Numbered from the stretch's first letter, positions 1 through 8,766 are shown. The stretch is DNA of 64,000 bases from Spirulina subsalsa PCC 9445 (GCF_000314005.1 NZ_JH980292.1:4933894-4997893), one strand, 5' to 3'. Notes: generated from the sequence alone by a model not told the origin. Numbers and translations are program-made.

Positions 1-681
1 AAACTGTTATTGGTCGATGATGAACCGGGATTGCGAGAAGCGGTGCAAGCCTATCTCGAAGATGAAGAAGAATTTACGGTGACGGCTGTAGCTAGTGCGG
101 CGGAAGCTTGGCCGGTTTTGGAACAGAATCCCCCCGATTTGGTGATTTCTGACATTATGATGCCCCAAGTGGATGGCTACCAGTTTTTGGCGAAACTGCG
201 GGAAGATAGCCGCTTTAAGGCTCTGCCTGTGGTGTTTTTGACCGCTCGGGGGATGACAGGCGATCGCATTCAAGGCTATCAAGCGGGGTGTGATGCCTAC
301 CTCCCCAAGCCTTTTGAACCGGAAGAATTACTAGCAATTGTACGGAATTTATTAGTGCGACGGAGTGCCACGGTGGAAGCCGAGGGAGATAGTGCTAAAT
401 TAGAGGCGATCGCCCGGGAAATCGCCGCCATCAAAGGAATGCTCAATCAACGCTCCGGCATTACCCAAACCCCCTCCCCCATCAAAATTGAACTAACCCC
501 CCGTGAGCAAAGTGTCCTCGATTTAGTCGCTCAAGGCCTAATGAACAAAGAAATTGCCAGCCAACTAGAAACCAGCGTGAGAAACGTGGAAAAATACGTC
601 AGTCGTCTCTTCAGCAAAACCGGCACTAACAGCCGCACCGAATTAGTCCGCTATGCCCTCGAACACGGCCTAACCCAGTAA
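1..681 (+). CDS. NarL/LuxR-family response regulator (5' end cut by window)
   Basis: DNA-binding two-component response regulator. The reading frame is open from base 1 and begins inside the first beta strand of a receiver domain (KLLLVDDEP), so the true start lies left of the window and the TTG at 10 is not the start. The phospho-acceptor Asp sits in VISDIMMPQVDG near residue 51, followed by FLTARG and PKPF. After a linker (about 115-155) comes a LuxR-type HTH beginning LTPREQSVLDLVAQGL, which gives a NarL-like architecture. The partner kinase is not visible. Family call is firm; target genes are unknown. Confidence 0.9.
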   Translation, partial: KLLLVDDEPGLREAVQAYLEDEEEFTVTAVASAAEAWPVLEQNPPDLVISDIMMPQVDGYQFLAKLREDSRFKALPVVFLTARGMTGDRIQGYQAGCDAYLPKPFEPEELLAIVRNLLVRRSATVEAEGDSAKLEAIAREIAAIKGMLNQRSGITQTPSPIKIELTPREQSVLDLVAQGLMNKEIASQLETSVRNVEKYVSRLFSKTGTNSRTELVRYALEHGLTQ

Positions 682-965
682 TCAGGCTTTGGCCTCGGTC
701 ATTCGGCTGAAACACCCATTACAGACTCTCTTCAAGGGGGTTAGAGGGCATCTCTACTAATAATTAATTTTTTTGAACTAATTGGCTTTAAATGCACAGA
801 ACTTGAGTTTTCTTAAAGAAAATAATCTTATTTTAATATTCTAACATGAAGAAGCCTAAACTTAGGTAAAAAAACTTCAAAAAGGATGAACTTTGTTGAG
901 TATTATTGCTATAATGAAAGGATGAAAGCTCTTTTAGTCCAACAAAACTTCATAATATTTCATCC
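682..965. other. Intergenic, AT-rich leader region
   Basis: No ORF is convincing here. The second half is AT-rich and holds a TATAAT hexamer at 910-915, about 50 bases upstream of the small ORF at 966. It could be a -10 element, but I see no good -35 at normal spacing. Confidence 0.3.
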
Positions 966-1091
966 ATGAAAACATTTTTCAATCGTTCCTACACCCTCCA
1001 GATTGGTCAGTCCATCGGTTTGGCCTCTGCTCTTGTCATCATGAGTCTTGGTATAATTAGCATCATGACCGCTCAGAGTGGCATTTTTTAG
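966..1091 (+). CDS. Small putative single-span membrane protein (41 aa)
   Basis: A short ORF opening with ATG at 966 and ending at TAG 1089-1091. The product starts MKTFFNRSYTLQIGQ and continues with a hydrophobic stretch of about 20 residues (about 16-36) that could span a membrane once, ending AQSGIF. I do not recognise the family. It is not one of the small photosystem or cytochrome b6f subunits whose sequences I know. A TATAAT about 50 bases upstream and a weak hairpin about 215 bases downstream are compatible with a monocistronic unit. It could be a chance ORF. Confidence 0.4.
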   Translation: MKTFFNRSYTLQIGQSIGLASALVIMSLGIISIMTAQSGIF

Positions 1092-1443
1092 TCACCAGAG
1101 TTTAATTGTCCCATTTAAAGCATCTACTTTTTTCCTTTGAACCCGTTTAATCGAACTTACTTTACCAACTTTTTTCTACAAACCTTTTCTATCAACTGTA
1201 TTTTTGAAATCCGGTCTTTGTGATTTGTGTTGGCAGTGATTTGTATTGACAACATCAGGGGATCTTTTTTCTGCAATATTCCCGCGCTCTACGGGGTAAA
1301 AACCTGAGATGCTACCAGAAGCATCTTCTTTTTCCTGTGAGACAAATTCCTTAAATCCTTACGGAAAAAGGCTATTAGAAAAGCAAGATATTACTTTATC
1401 CTCACCTTCAAGCTTTCGTTAATTATTGACTAGGAGTATCATC
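1092..1443. other. Intergenic region with weak hairpin
   Basis: No coding region is supported. A stem GATGCT (1308-1313) / AGCATC (1320-1325) is followed by a T-rich run (1326-1334), which could be a weak terminator or part of the leader of the gene at 1444. A purine-rich TAGGAG (1431-1436) acts as ribosome binding site for that gene. Confidence 0.35.
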
Positions 1444-1680
1444 ATGGCAAAACCGACTCAAGCTCATATGTCCCAAACTTGGAGCAGTAGCAAACCTGCC
1501 GCCTTTAAAGACATGAAAAAACGGCAGATGGAATATTATATGGGAGCTAAACTGATTGAAGTCGGAGTTAATCCTAAGTCCGCTATTTATCGCTGGTCTG
1601 TGGATAATAGTAATGGTAAGGAAACTTGGACTTATAGTGCTTATTGGGGAGACTCGAAAGAGAAAATGATGCAGAGTTAA
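1444..1680 (+). CDS. Hypothetical small protein (78 aa)
   Basis: Unrecognised small soluble protein starting MAKPTQAHMSQTW. The ATG at 1444 is chosen over the in-frame upstream start at 1426 because TAGGAG lies 7 bases before it. The product is basic in its first half and rich in Tyr/Trp in its second half (IYRWSVDNSN, WTYSAYWGDS). No cysteines, signal peptide or membrane segment is visible. It stands alone, with the preceding weak hairpin at 1308-1334 and a convergent gene downstream. Function unknown. Confidence 0.65.
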   Translation: MAKPTQAHMSQTWSSSKPAAFKDMKKRQMEYYMGAKLIEVGVNPKSAIYRWSVDNSNGKETWTYSAYWGDSKEKMMQS

Positions 1681-1774
1681 CAGACTCCAAATCCGACGCA
1701 TTCTACAAACCCGGTTCGTTGTTGGGCTTTAGCCCTCAGTTTAGTGCGCTGAAGCGCAACTACGAACCAAGGAA

Positions 1775-2875
1775 TCACTTGCCTTTCTGTTGATTTTTGG
1801 CCTGCTCAATCGCAATTTCTTTCAACGCATCAAAAGAATTACGATTGGATGTTCCCTCAATCGCTTTAACCGCCAAATCTTGCACCTGTTTCAAGGCAGA
1901 ATCTAACTGTTGTGCCAGACTTTGTAAACGAGTCTCTTGGAGTTGAATGGTTTGTTCTAAACCCTGAATCCGTAAGGCATAATTACGTTTTTCCCCTTCA
2001 ATTTCTTTCTCCCGTAAATCGTGCCGTACCTTCGCTTGATAAACGCCAATCCGATAACCTTCCTCCTGACCTTCTTTTTTCTTCTGCTCTAAATTTGCTT
2101 CAAAAACAGCGACCTTTTCTTTCGCTTCCTGATGGGCTTTTTCCCGTTCCGCAATGGCTTTTTCTTGCTCTTCCCACTCCTTCTCCTGTAAGCTCTTCGC
2201 TTCCGCTAATTCTTGGTAACGTTGTTTCTTCTCCTGCTCATACTCTTCTTGGTCTAACTGACGTTCTAATTGTAAAGTATAGGTATATTCCGCCTTGTCT
2301 CGTTCCTGACTGACTTGATAGTTGGTATTCCGTTCCGCAATAGTCGCCTTATGTAATTCTTGCTCTTTTTCCCAAGCTTTACGCGCTTCCTGTGCCTCCT
2401 GTTCGAGAGTTTCCTTGCGCGTGTTCAGTTCTTCTAAAAAGGCTTTACTACTCGTTCCGTAATCAGCAATCAAAGTGTCTAAAGTGTTTTCTTCAATCTC
2501 TGAAAGTTCGTGTAATTCTTCTAATTGTTCCTGTTCTTCAGCCACAGAGTTCTGAATTTCGGCTAATGTTGAAGCCTCTTTAATCAGTTGCTCGGAAAGA
2601 GAACTTACGGCACCCCCGAAGCCGACTTGTAAGGTTTCTAAGTTTTTCAGAATTACGTTGATATCGGACTTGGTTTGTTGAGTGGAAGTCATAGCAGGTT
2701 TTTGGGGTTGGGGGGAAACTTGAGCGGGAACGGGGGCGGGATTAGGGGGAGCGGTTTTGATTTCTTTTTGCAGTTGCTTAATCTGAGTTTCTAGGGTAGC
2801 TTTTTCTTGATTGAGTTCGTCAAAAGCTTCTAAGATTTCGGCTTTTGTGCTTTTGGCTGTTACTTTTTTGACCAT
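1775..2875 (-). CDS. Long coiled-coil protein A (366 aa)
   Basis: Cytoplasmic protein that is almost entirely heptad-like, Glu/Gln/Lys/Ala-rich coiled coil. It has a short basic N-terminus (MVKKVTAKSTKAEIL), a Pro/Gln-rich linker near residues 40-65, then a conserved patch (NLETLQVGFGGAVSSLSEQL, about 80-100) and a long helix from about 105 to 350. It has no signal peptide, catalytic motif or membrane segment. The next gene upstream on the same strand encodes a related protein, so the two look like a duplicated pair that could assemble together. The biological role is not known to me; a structural or scaffolding role is inference. Confidence 0.75.
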   Translation of the reverse strand: MVKKVTAKSTKAEILEAFDELNQEKATLETQIKQLQKEIKTAPPNPAPVPAQVSPQPQKPAMTSTQQTKSDINVILKNLETLQVGFGGAVSSLSEQLIKEASTLAEIQNSVAEEQEQLEELHELSEIEENTLDTLIADYGTSSKAFLEELNTRKETLEQEAQEARKAWEKEQELHKATIAERNTNYQVSQERDKAEYTYTLQLERQLDQEEYEQEKKQRYQELAEAKSLQEKEWEEQEKAIAEREKAHQEAKEKVAVFEANLEQKKKEGQEEGYRIGVYQAKVRHDLREKEIEGEKRNYALRIQGLEQTIQLQETRLQSLAQQLDSALKQVQDLAVKAIEGTSNRNSFDALKEIAIEQAKNQQKGK

Positions 2876-2950
2876 GAGGATAATTCTCTTGTTAGGGTTT
2901 GATTTTGGTTTTTTGGGTTATCGTGTGGGTTTACCTAACCTACGGATTTT

Positions 2951-2983
2951 TGTTGGGTTGCGCTGTCGCTTCACCCAACCTAC
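2951..2983. repeat. Palindromic GTTGGGT...ACCCAAC repeat (single copy)
   Basis: Imperfect palindrome with arms GTTGGGTT and CACCCAAC around a CGCTGTCG core, between the two coiled-coil genes. The same sequence occurs at 6181-6213 and, tandemly, at 25741-25941. A partial arm (ACCTAACCTACGG) lies just upstream at about 2932. It is probably a dispersed cyanobacterial REP-like element. Confidence 0.8.
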
Positions 2984-3010
2984 GAATCGATAAATCAACA
3001 AATTTATTCG

Positions 3011-3991
3011 TTAGGTTTGGGGGGCGTTGGAACTTTGGAACGCACGCATAGCCAAAGTTTGGGCTTGATTTGTAGCGGTTTGTAACTGGGTGGTTAACTC
3101 AGCCATTTGTTCCAATTGTCGCTGAATGGTAGCTTCAAGAGAGGTGAGTTTAAGCTCATAACCTTGCTTCTCGGCTTCCCATTCTTTTTCTAACAAGTCG
3201 GATTTAACTTTAGCCTCCCGTTCCGCTTTCTTAATCGCCTCTCCTTTGGCTTCAGTATAACCTTGTTTTAAGGCTTCCTCAAAACCTGCTATTTTCTGCT
3301 CGTTGGCCTCAAATTCCGCTTGATTAGTCGTCAAAATTTGCTCCCGTTCTTGCCAGTCTTTTTCTTTCTCCCGGTTGAGTTCTTGTAAGGTGCGTTCTTG
3401 CAGTCGCTTGGCTTGTTCGTACTCGTCTAATTCAATTTTGCGCTGTTGTTGAATCTGATAGGTATAATCGGCTAGTTCCTGCTCCCGTTGTTTCACCTGT
3501 TGGGCGGCTTCTTCTTCAATGTTGGTAGTAAATTCCGCCTGTTCTTGTTCCCAAGTTTTGCGGGTTTGGCTGATTTCTTTGGCGAGGGCTTCTTGTTGCG
3601 TTTGAGCCTCTTCGCTTAGGGTTCTCAGTTGGGTTTGATGTTCTTGGCGCAAGATGTATAACGCATCGGCAACGATTCGCACTTTACGCAGTTGTTGTAG
3701 GTTTTCCTGTTCTACGAGGATGGCGCGTTTTAGTTCGTCGAGTTTGCCGGATTCATCGGATAAACGTTGGGCTAATTCGGTGATGGCACTGCCGAAGTTA
3801 AGCTGTAAGGTGGCCATCCCATTAACAATACTATCAACGGTGTAGGTGGCCGCTTGGCTGAGAAGTTCCTGATTTTTGGCTTTTTCGGCTTCTTCCTCTT
3901 TCGTCGCCACTTGGGAGGCGGTTTGCTTGTGTTGGGCGAGGAGTTGCTGGAATTGAGCGAGAATCTGCGTTTTACTGTTGGGTGAGTTCAT
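3011..3991 (-). CDS. Long coiled-coil protein B (326 aa), relative of the neighbouring gene
   Basis: Second Glu/Gln-rich coiled-coil protein. A patch near residue 60 (MATLQLNFGSAITELAQRLS) matches LETLQVGFGGAVSSLSEQL of the 1775-2875 product, and both continue with the same kind of helix (EQENLQQLRK versus EEQEQLEELH), so they share ancestry. It has no cysteine motif, signal peptide or membrane span. It lies upstream of the first gene on the same strand with 135 bases between them, probably one transcript interrupted by a palindromic repeat. Function unknown. Confidence 0.75.
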   Translation of the reverse strand: MNSPNSKTQILAQFQQLLAQHKQTASQVATKEEEAEKAKNQELLSQAATYTVDSIVNGMATLQLNFGSAITELAQRLSDESGKLDELKRAILVEQENLQQLRKVRIVADALYILRQEHQTQLRTLSEEAQTQQEALAKEISQTRKTWEQEQAEFTTNIEEEAAQQVKQREQELADYTYQIQQQRKIELDEYEQAKRLQERTLQELNREKEKDWQEREQILTTNQAEFEANEQKIAGFEEALKQGYTEAKGEAIKKAEREAKVKSDLLEKEWEAEKQGYELKLTSLEATIQRQLEQMAELTTQLQTATNQAQTLAMRAFQSSNAPQT

Positions 3992-4162
3992 AAGTTCTTT
4001 AGACTCAAAAGGGCTACAGATAGTTGAGGGATACCGCTATCCTAACCGGACGCTGGGGGATTAGGGATGGGTTTGATTTTTTATTCAAGTCCCAGCATAA
4101 CCTGAGTTGAATTTTTCGTCAAGATGTTTTAAAATAGTGGCTATATTGACCCAAATAAAGCC

Positions 4163-4516
4163 GTGAGTAAAGAATTTGGAGAAATCATCCGTCAAGCACG
4201 GAAGAGTAAAGGCTATAGCCAGCGCAAACTGGCGGATTTGTTGTCGGTAGATTTTACCTATCTATCGAAGCTGGAGAATAATCGGGCGGATTATGCGCCG
4301 AAGGAGGATGTAATTCGGGCGTTAGCGCGTCATTTAACTTTAGATGAGGAGGAGTTGATTTATTTGGCGGGGCGGATTCCCCAACAGGAGGAGGATTTTC
4401 TGCGGGAAAATTACAAGTCAATGCCGACGCTATTCCGGAGAATGCGGGAAAATCCGGAGTTTGCCCGCAAGATTTTTCAGGAGGCGACGCAGGGGGAAAA
4501 GTCTCGCCGTCGTTAG
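4163..4516 (+). CDS. XRE-family HTH transcriptional regulator
   Basis: Small DNA-binding protein (117 aa) whose first 65 residues form a Cro/C1-type helix-turn-helix (IIRQARKSKGYSQRKLADLL, then YLSKLENNRADYAPKEDVI). The C-terminal 45 residues are charged and may contact the partner protein. The start is GTG at 4163. It is followed after 27 bases by an ImmA/IrrE-type metallopeptidase gene, the standard arrangement in which the peptidase cleaves or controls the XRE repressor. No phage genes are nearby, so this looks like a stress-response or toxin/antitoxin-like module rather than a prophage remnant. Confidence 0.85.
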   Translation: MSKEFGEIIRQARKSKGYSQRKLADLLSVDFTYLSKLENNRADYAPKEDVIRALARHLTLDEEELIYLAGRIPQQEEDFLRENYKSMPTLFRRMRENPEFARKIFQEATQGEKSRRR

Positions 4517-4543
4517 AGGGCGAATGATGAGAGGAGGTTAATT

Positions 4544-5164
4544 GTGCGGATTTTGAGGCCTTTTCGCTTTATGAGTAAGCATGATATTGAATGTCGTGCG
4601 GCGGATGTGTTGGTGGGGATGGAGGGGAATCCTCTCTATCAGCCGACGTTTCCGTTAGATGTGACTCGGGTGGCGGAGTTTCTGGCGTTGGATGTGGTGT
4701 GGGATTGTATTCCGGATGATGATCACGGTGCGATCGCCGCCCGGATTCTACCCCTCGATCGTTTGATTGAGATTAACGAGACGGTGTTAGCCTTGGGGCA
4801 AGGGTTTGAAGCGTCTACCCTAGCCCATGAAATTGGTCACTGGGTTCTTCATATTGAACACTCGGCGGTAGAACGGTATAGTCGCTTAAGGAAACGGGGG
4901 TTAGATGTGGCGATCGCACCCCTGTTATGTCGCACGGAAGAACAATCTCAGGGCATTGAGTGGCAAGCGCAATATTTCGCCAGTTGCTTATTAATGCCCC
5001 GGGATATATTACAGGAACAAGTGCGCGGCCGGGATTTAAGCCAGTGGGGTGATTTATATGCGATCGCTGAATCTCTCGGTGTCACCATTTCCAACTTAAT
5101 CCACCGTCTCAAGGATTTAGGCTGGCTTCGTCTCGAAGCAGGTTCACCCCAAGGGATAGCCTAA
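4544..5164 (+). CDS. ImmA/IrrE-family metallopeptidase
   Basis: Predicted zinc-dependent peptidase (206 aa). The HExxH signature is in STLAHEIGHWVLH near residue 100. A distal segment EWQAQYFASCLLMP (about 140-155) matches the E..AN.FA..LLMP helix that supplies the third ligand in this family. The C-terminus (about 170-200) resembles a short winged or HTH-like segment. GTG 4544 is preferred because GAGGAGG lies 7 bases upstream; an internal ATG at 4571 is a fallback. Paired with the XRE gene upstream. ImmA and IrrE cleave cognate XRE repressors, and by analogy this would inactivate the 4163 regulator. Confidence 0.85.
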   Translation: MRILRPFRFMSKHDIECRAADVLVGMEGNPLYQPTFPLDVTRVAEFLALDVVWDCIPDDDHGAIAARILPLDRLIEINETVLALGQGFEASTLAHEIGHWVLHIEHSAVERYSRLRKRGLDVAIAPLLCRTEEQSQGIEWQAQYFASCLLMPRDILQEQVRGRDLSQWGDLYAIAESLGVTISNLIHRLKDLGWLRLEAGSPQGIA

Positions 5165-5266
5165 CCCCAACTCTCGATCAAAATCACAGTCAGCCTCCCT
5201 TCTTTCCCTTAAAATCAAAGAGGATTAAATAGCACTCCCCAAAAAGAGGAAAAGCGAGGATTAACG

Positions 5267-6133
5267 ATGTTCTTCAATGCCACAGAAATCCTGATTGATG
5301 CCTTTGTGGAAAGACTCAGAGAAGGCTATCGTCGAACCTACGGCGGCCTCAAAAGTGACTATGAGGACATCATCGCCTGGGCGGGTAGTATGGCAATGGA
5401 AAATATTGCCAACAGTGATGCACTCTACCACAACGTTGAACATTCTATTCTCGTCACCCTGGTAGGACAAGAAATCCTACGGGGGAGACATATCCGAGAA
5501 GGCGGAGTTTCCTGTGAAGACTGGCTACACTTTATTATTGCCCTCGTCTGCCACGATATTGGCTACGTCAAAGGAGTGTGTCGTCAGGATAACGAACTAG
5601 AACGCCTCTATGCCACCGGGAAAAACGGCGAAATGGTGCATCTGCCCCCCGGTTGTTCTGATGCCTCCCTCACCCCCTATCATGTAGATCGGGGCAAACT
5701 CTTTATTGATGAACGGTTTGGTGGCCATCGTCTCATTGACTCAGAATTCATCAAGCGCAGCATTGAATTAACCCGCTTTCCAGTCCCCAATAAAGATGAT
5801 CATAGAAACACCATTAACTATCCCGGTTTAATTCGTTCTTCTGATTTGATTGGTCAGTTAAGTGATCCTCGTTATTTAAAGAAAATCAGCGCTTTGTTTT
5901 ATGAATTTGAAGAAACTGGGGCGAATAAATTAATGGGCTTTCATAATCCCGGAGACTTACGCCGCAACTATGCTAAGTTTTATTGGAACGCCGTCTATCC
6001 GTTCATTAAAGAGGCTCTACATTATTTATCCTTAACCCAACAAGGTCAACAGATTATTGCTAACTTATATTCTAATGTCTTTGTTATAGAACATGAGGAC
6101 GCAGAAGCCAGTTTACAGGAACAGATTGCCTAG
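5267..6133 (+). CDS. HD-domain phosphohydrolase, class I PDE-like
   Basis: Metal-dependent phosphohydrolase of 288 aa. The segment LYHNVEHSILVTLVGQEIL (about 53-71) resembles the YHNxxHAxxV signature of class I cyclic-nucleotide phosphodiesterases, and LVCHDIGYVKG (about 93-103) gives the HD metal site. Later His/Asp residues (HRLIDSEF, RSSDLIGQ) fit the remaining ligands. There is no sensory domain or membrane segment. A role in hydrolysing cAMP or cGMP is inference, strengthened by two cyclases and a cAMP-receptor homologue in this window. It could equally act on another phosphoester. Confidence 0.75.
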   Translation: MFFNATEILIDAFVERLREGYRRTYGGLKSDYEDIIAWAGSMAMENIANSDALYHNVEHSILVTLVGQEILRGRHIREGGVSCEDWLHFIIALVCHDIGYVKGVCRQDNELERLYATGKNGEMVHLPPGCSDASLTPYHVDRGKLFIDERFGGHRLIDSEFIKRSIELTRFPVPNKDDHRNTINYPGLIRSSDLIGQLSDPRYLKKISALFYEFEETGANKLMGFHNPGDLRRNYAKFYWNAVYPFIKEALHYLSLTQQGQQIIANLYSNVFVIEHEDAEASLQEQIA

Positions 6134-6180
6134 GGTTTTTGGTGGTATGACCAGATAGGCAACCTCCTAGTTCACTATTT

Positions 6181-6213
6181 TGTTGGGTTACGCTGTCGCT
6201 TCACCCAACCTAC
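6181..6213. repeat. Palindromic GTTGGGT...ACCCAAC repeat (single copy)
   Basis: Second single copy of the repeat at 2951-2983, nearly identical and in the same orientation, with GTTACGCTGTCG in the core. It lies 47 bases after the HD-phosphohydrolase stop and could serve as a transcript-end hairpin. Confidence 0.8.
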
Positions 6214-6296
6214 AGGTGATTTTTTGTTGACAAAATGGCTTTCTTGGGATAGAAATAAGCAGAATTAGTGTCAAACTAACCTAGGGTCAAACATCC

Positions 6297-7373
6297 ATGA
6301 GTATTGCAATTATAACAGGGTCAGCCGGATTAATTGGGTCAGAAGCATCTCGTTTTTTTGCCCAACAAGGTCTAGAAATTGTAGGAATTGATAATGATAT
6401 GCGGAGCGTCTTTTTTGGTGAGGAAGCTTCCACCACTTGGAATAGAAAAAGACTAGAATACTCTCTAAAAAATCAATATATACACCTCTCGATTGATATT
6501 CGAGATCAAGAAGCGATTCCCAATCTATTTAAAAAGTATAGTTCGGCGATTTCTTTAATTATTCATACGGCCGCTCAACCTTCCCATGACTGGGCAGCCC
6601 GCGATCCTCACATGGATTTTACCGTCAATGCAAATGGTACATTAAACCTCTTAGAATCTGCTCGGCAATATTGCCCCGATGCCCCCTTTATTTTTACGTC
6701 TACGAATAAAGTTTATGGCGATACTCCTAACCGTTTACCCTTAATTGAACAGGAAACACGCTGGGAAATTGACCCCAATCATACCTATGTGGGGGGGATT
6801 CGGGAAGATATGTCTATTGACCATACAACCCATAGTTTGTTTGGGGCTTCTAAAGTAGCGGCTGATGTGTTAGTCCAAGAATATGGGCGTTATTTTGGCA
6901 TGAAAACCGCTTGTTTTCGTGGGGGATGTTTAACCGGACCGAATCATTCTGGGACTCAATTACATGGTTTTTTAGCCTATTTAATGAAATGTGCGGCGAC
7001 GGGAAAACCTTATACCATTTTTGGGTACAAGGGGAAACAAGTTCGGGATAATATTCACAGTGCAGATTTAATTAATGCTTTCTATGAGTTTTTTAAAGCT
7101 CCTCGGGTAGCGGAGGTTTATAATACTGGGGGAGGGCGTTATAGTAACTGTTCGATGTTTGAAGCGGTGCAAATTTGCCAAGAAATTACAGGGCGAGAAT
7201 TTAAGCCGGAATACTCAGAAACGAACCGCATTGGGGATCATATTTGGTGGATTAGTGATAATCATAAATTTGAGCAACATTTCCCGAATTGGAAAATGCA
7301 GTATAATGTCCCCAAAATTCTGCAAGAAATTTATGAGTTTAATCGGGAACGGTGGGCGAAAGAAATGGAGTAG
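6297..7373 (+). CDS. NAD-dependent epimerase/dehydratase, CDP-paratose 2-epimerase-like
   Basis: Extended short-chain dehydrogenase (358 aa) acting on a nucleotide sugar. The Rossmann motif [14 protein letters not shown] (residues 8-21) binds NAD, with acidic D32/D34 in VGIDNDMRS and a STNKVYGD segment near 140. The expected catalytic YxxxK reads FGASK ([12 protein letters not shown], about 180-192), with Phe where most SDRs have Tyr; TyvE itself, as I recall it, has YGCSK. Downstream [20 protein letters not shown] and [12 protein letters not shown] are typical of TyvE-like proteins. No other sugar-nucleotide genes adjoin it. Substrate is not certain. Confidence 0.75.
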   Translation: MSIAIITGSAGLIGSEASRFFAQQGLEIVGIDNDMRSVFFGEEASTTWNRKRLEYSLKNQYIHLSIDIRDQEAIPNLFKKYSSAISLIIHTAAQPSHDWAARDPHMDFTVNANGTLNLLESARQYCPDAPFIFTSTNKVYGDTPNRLPLIEQETRWEIDPNHTYVGGIREDMSIDHTTHSLFGASKVAADVLVQEYGRYFGMKTACFRGGCLTGPNHSGTQLHGFLAYLMKCAATGKPYTIFGYKGKQVRDNIHSADLINAFYEFFKAPRVAEVYNTGGGRYSNCSMFEAVQICQEITGREFKPEYSETNRIGDHIWWISDNHKFEQHFPNWKMQYNVPKILQEIYEFNRERWAKEME

Positions 7374-7430
7374 GGGTTGAGGGTTGGCGGGAGAGGTCAA
7401 AATAGGATAAATTGCTAGGAACTGTTAATA

Positions 7431-8111
7431 TTGATAGCAAAAATTACTGTGACAAACTCACCCTCAAATTCCACTGTTGTTGATTCCTCTGACACTCTAA
7501 CCCCAGAGGGATTGACTCCTGAACAGTATAAGCAAAAGATGCAGCGCCGCAAGGAAATTCAAGCGGAACGATTGGCGGCGCGATCGCAAGAAAAAGGCCT
7601 CATCATCGTCAACACAGGCAACGGCAAGGGCAAAACTACGGCCGCGTTAGGCATGGTTTTACGTTCCTTGGGGCATGGCTACCGGGTGGCGATTATTCAG
7701 TTTATTAAAGGCGCTTGGGAACCGGCAGAAAAGGCTATTTTAGAACGGTTTGCCGATCAGTTAGTGTTTCACGCTTTAGGGGAAGGATTTACTTGGGAAA
7801 CCCAAGATCGAGAACGAGATATTGCTAAGGCGGAGGCCGCTTGGCAACAAGCGTTAGACTATATTCGGAATCCTGAGTATCGTCTAATTTTATTGGATGA
7901 GGTTAATATTGCCCTGAAATTGGGCTATTTATCCGTTGAAACAGTGTTAGCTGGCTTGGCGGAAAAAAGCCCGGATGCTCATGTTATTTTAACCGGACGG
8001 GGAGCCCCGGCTGGTTTAATTGAACGAGCGGATTTAGTAACAGAAATGAAGTTAGTTAAACATCCATTCCGGGAGCAAGGTATTAAGGCACAACCGGGGA
8101 TTGAATTTTAG
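7431..8111 (+). CDS. cobO: Cob(I)yrinic acid a,c-diamide adenosyltransferase
   Basis: CobO/BtuR-type ATP:corrinoid adenosyltransferase, which forms the Co-C bond of adenosylcobalamin in corrinoid synthesis or salvage. It has the P-loop NTGNGKGKTTAALGM near residue 62, AIIQFIKGAWEPAEK, a Walker-B-like RLILLDEVNIALK (about 151-163) and HVILTGRGAP, all diagnostic. The N-terminal 45 residues are a family-specific extension with EQYKQKMQRRKEIQ. The start is uncertain: TTG 7431 has CTAGGA about 11 bases upstream, and GTG 7449 is an in-frame alternative. No other cobalamin genes are in the window. Confidence 0.9.
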   Translation: MIAKITVTNSPSNSTVVDSSDTLTPEGLTPEQYKQKMQRRKEIQAERLAARSQEKGLIIVNTGNGKGKTTAALGMVLRSLGHGYRVAIIQFIKGAWEPAEKAILERFADQLVFHALGEGFTWETQDRERDIAKAEAAWQQALDYIRNPEYRLILLDEVNIALKLGYLSVETVLAGLAEKSPDAHVILTGRGAPAGLIERADLVTEMKLVKHPFREQGIKAQPGIEF

Positions 8112-8115
8112 GGCA

Positions 8116-8235
8116 TAGGGGATCAGGGGAATAGTGAATAGCTAAAACTCTTGACTATTGTCTTTTCCCGACTCCCCTGTTCCCTGTTCCCTAATTTAGG
8201 TAATAGGTAATAGAGAATACTAATCAACTCCCGAC
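8116..8235. repeat. Short tandem repeat (STRR-like) intergenic segment
   Basis: Degenerate runs of GGGAATAG / CCTGTTCCC / TAATAGG-type heptamers between convergent genes. The same repeat class appears at about ten other intergenic sites in the window. No coding capacity is seen. Confidence 0.7.
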
Positions 8236-8241
8236 TCCCCA

Positions 8242-8766
8242 CTATCCAGAACAAGCTGCTAATAGGTCTATTTCAAGGTCGGGTCCTTGTTCTAGGGGGT
8301 AGTAGCCCTCTAAGCCTAAAACACGGGGTAATGAGCCTTCTGATGCAATCTCAGCGCGATTTTGTAAGGGGATATTATAGCTGTAGAATTCCTTCGTCTC
8401 TAAATCCTGAACCTGTAAATTAAGACGTTGATTATCGAGACTGCCGCGCAAACAACTAAACTCAGAATCTAATTGATACAATGCCCCATTGACTCTCCCT
8501 TGTTCAACTTTTAGCACTAAATACGTCGCGCCATATTGATTTAAGTTCTGAGTTTGACCATAATGATAAATCCCATCTCTCCAAGGAGAAATTACCGGGG
8601 AAGTTACAGGAGAGGGGGGCTGTTTTTGGGGTTTATTTAACCGAGGAATATGAACACCTGCTTGACTAGAAGTAATAGCATCAACCGGGAGAGGATGGGT
8701 CGAGGGCAACACAAATCCTAAACTAAATAGAAGACTCACGGTGAGAGTACGCAAAGGTTTTAACAT
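8242..8766 (-). CDS. Hypothetical exported protein (174 aa)
   Basis: Begins with a clear signal peptide: basic MLKPLRTL, hydrophobic TVSLLFSLGFVLPS, and likely cleavage after the DA near residue 30. A Pro-rich linker follows (about 45-60). The mature domain (about 65-174) is beta-rich (DGIYHYGQTQNLNQYGATYL, VLKVEQGRVNGALYQLDSEF) and ends in AACSG with a Cys pair possibility (C104, C172). I do not recognise the family. It is divergent from ureC, with a 333-base shared upstream region. Confidence 0.65.
   Translation of the reverse strand: MLKPLRTLTVSLLFSLGFVLPSTHPLPVDAITSSQAGVHIPRLNKPQKQPPSPVTSPVISPWRDGIYHYGQTQNLNQYGATYLVLKVEQGRVNGALYQLDSEFSCLRGSLDNQRLNLQVQDLETKEFYSYNIPLQNRAEIASEGSLPRVLGLEGYYPLEQGPDLEIDLLAACSG

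Noticed and set aside
4163-5164. Prophage immunity region
   Set aside because: No integrase, structural or replication genes of phage type lie nearby; neighbours are ordinary chromosomal genes.
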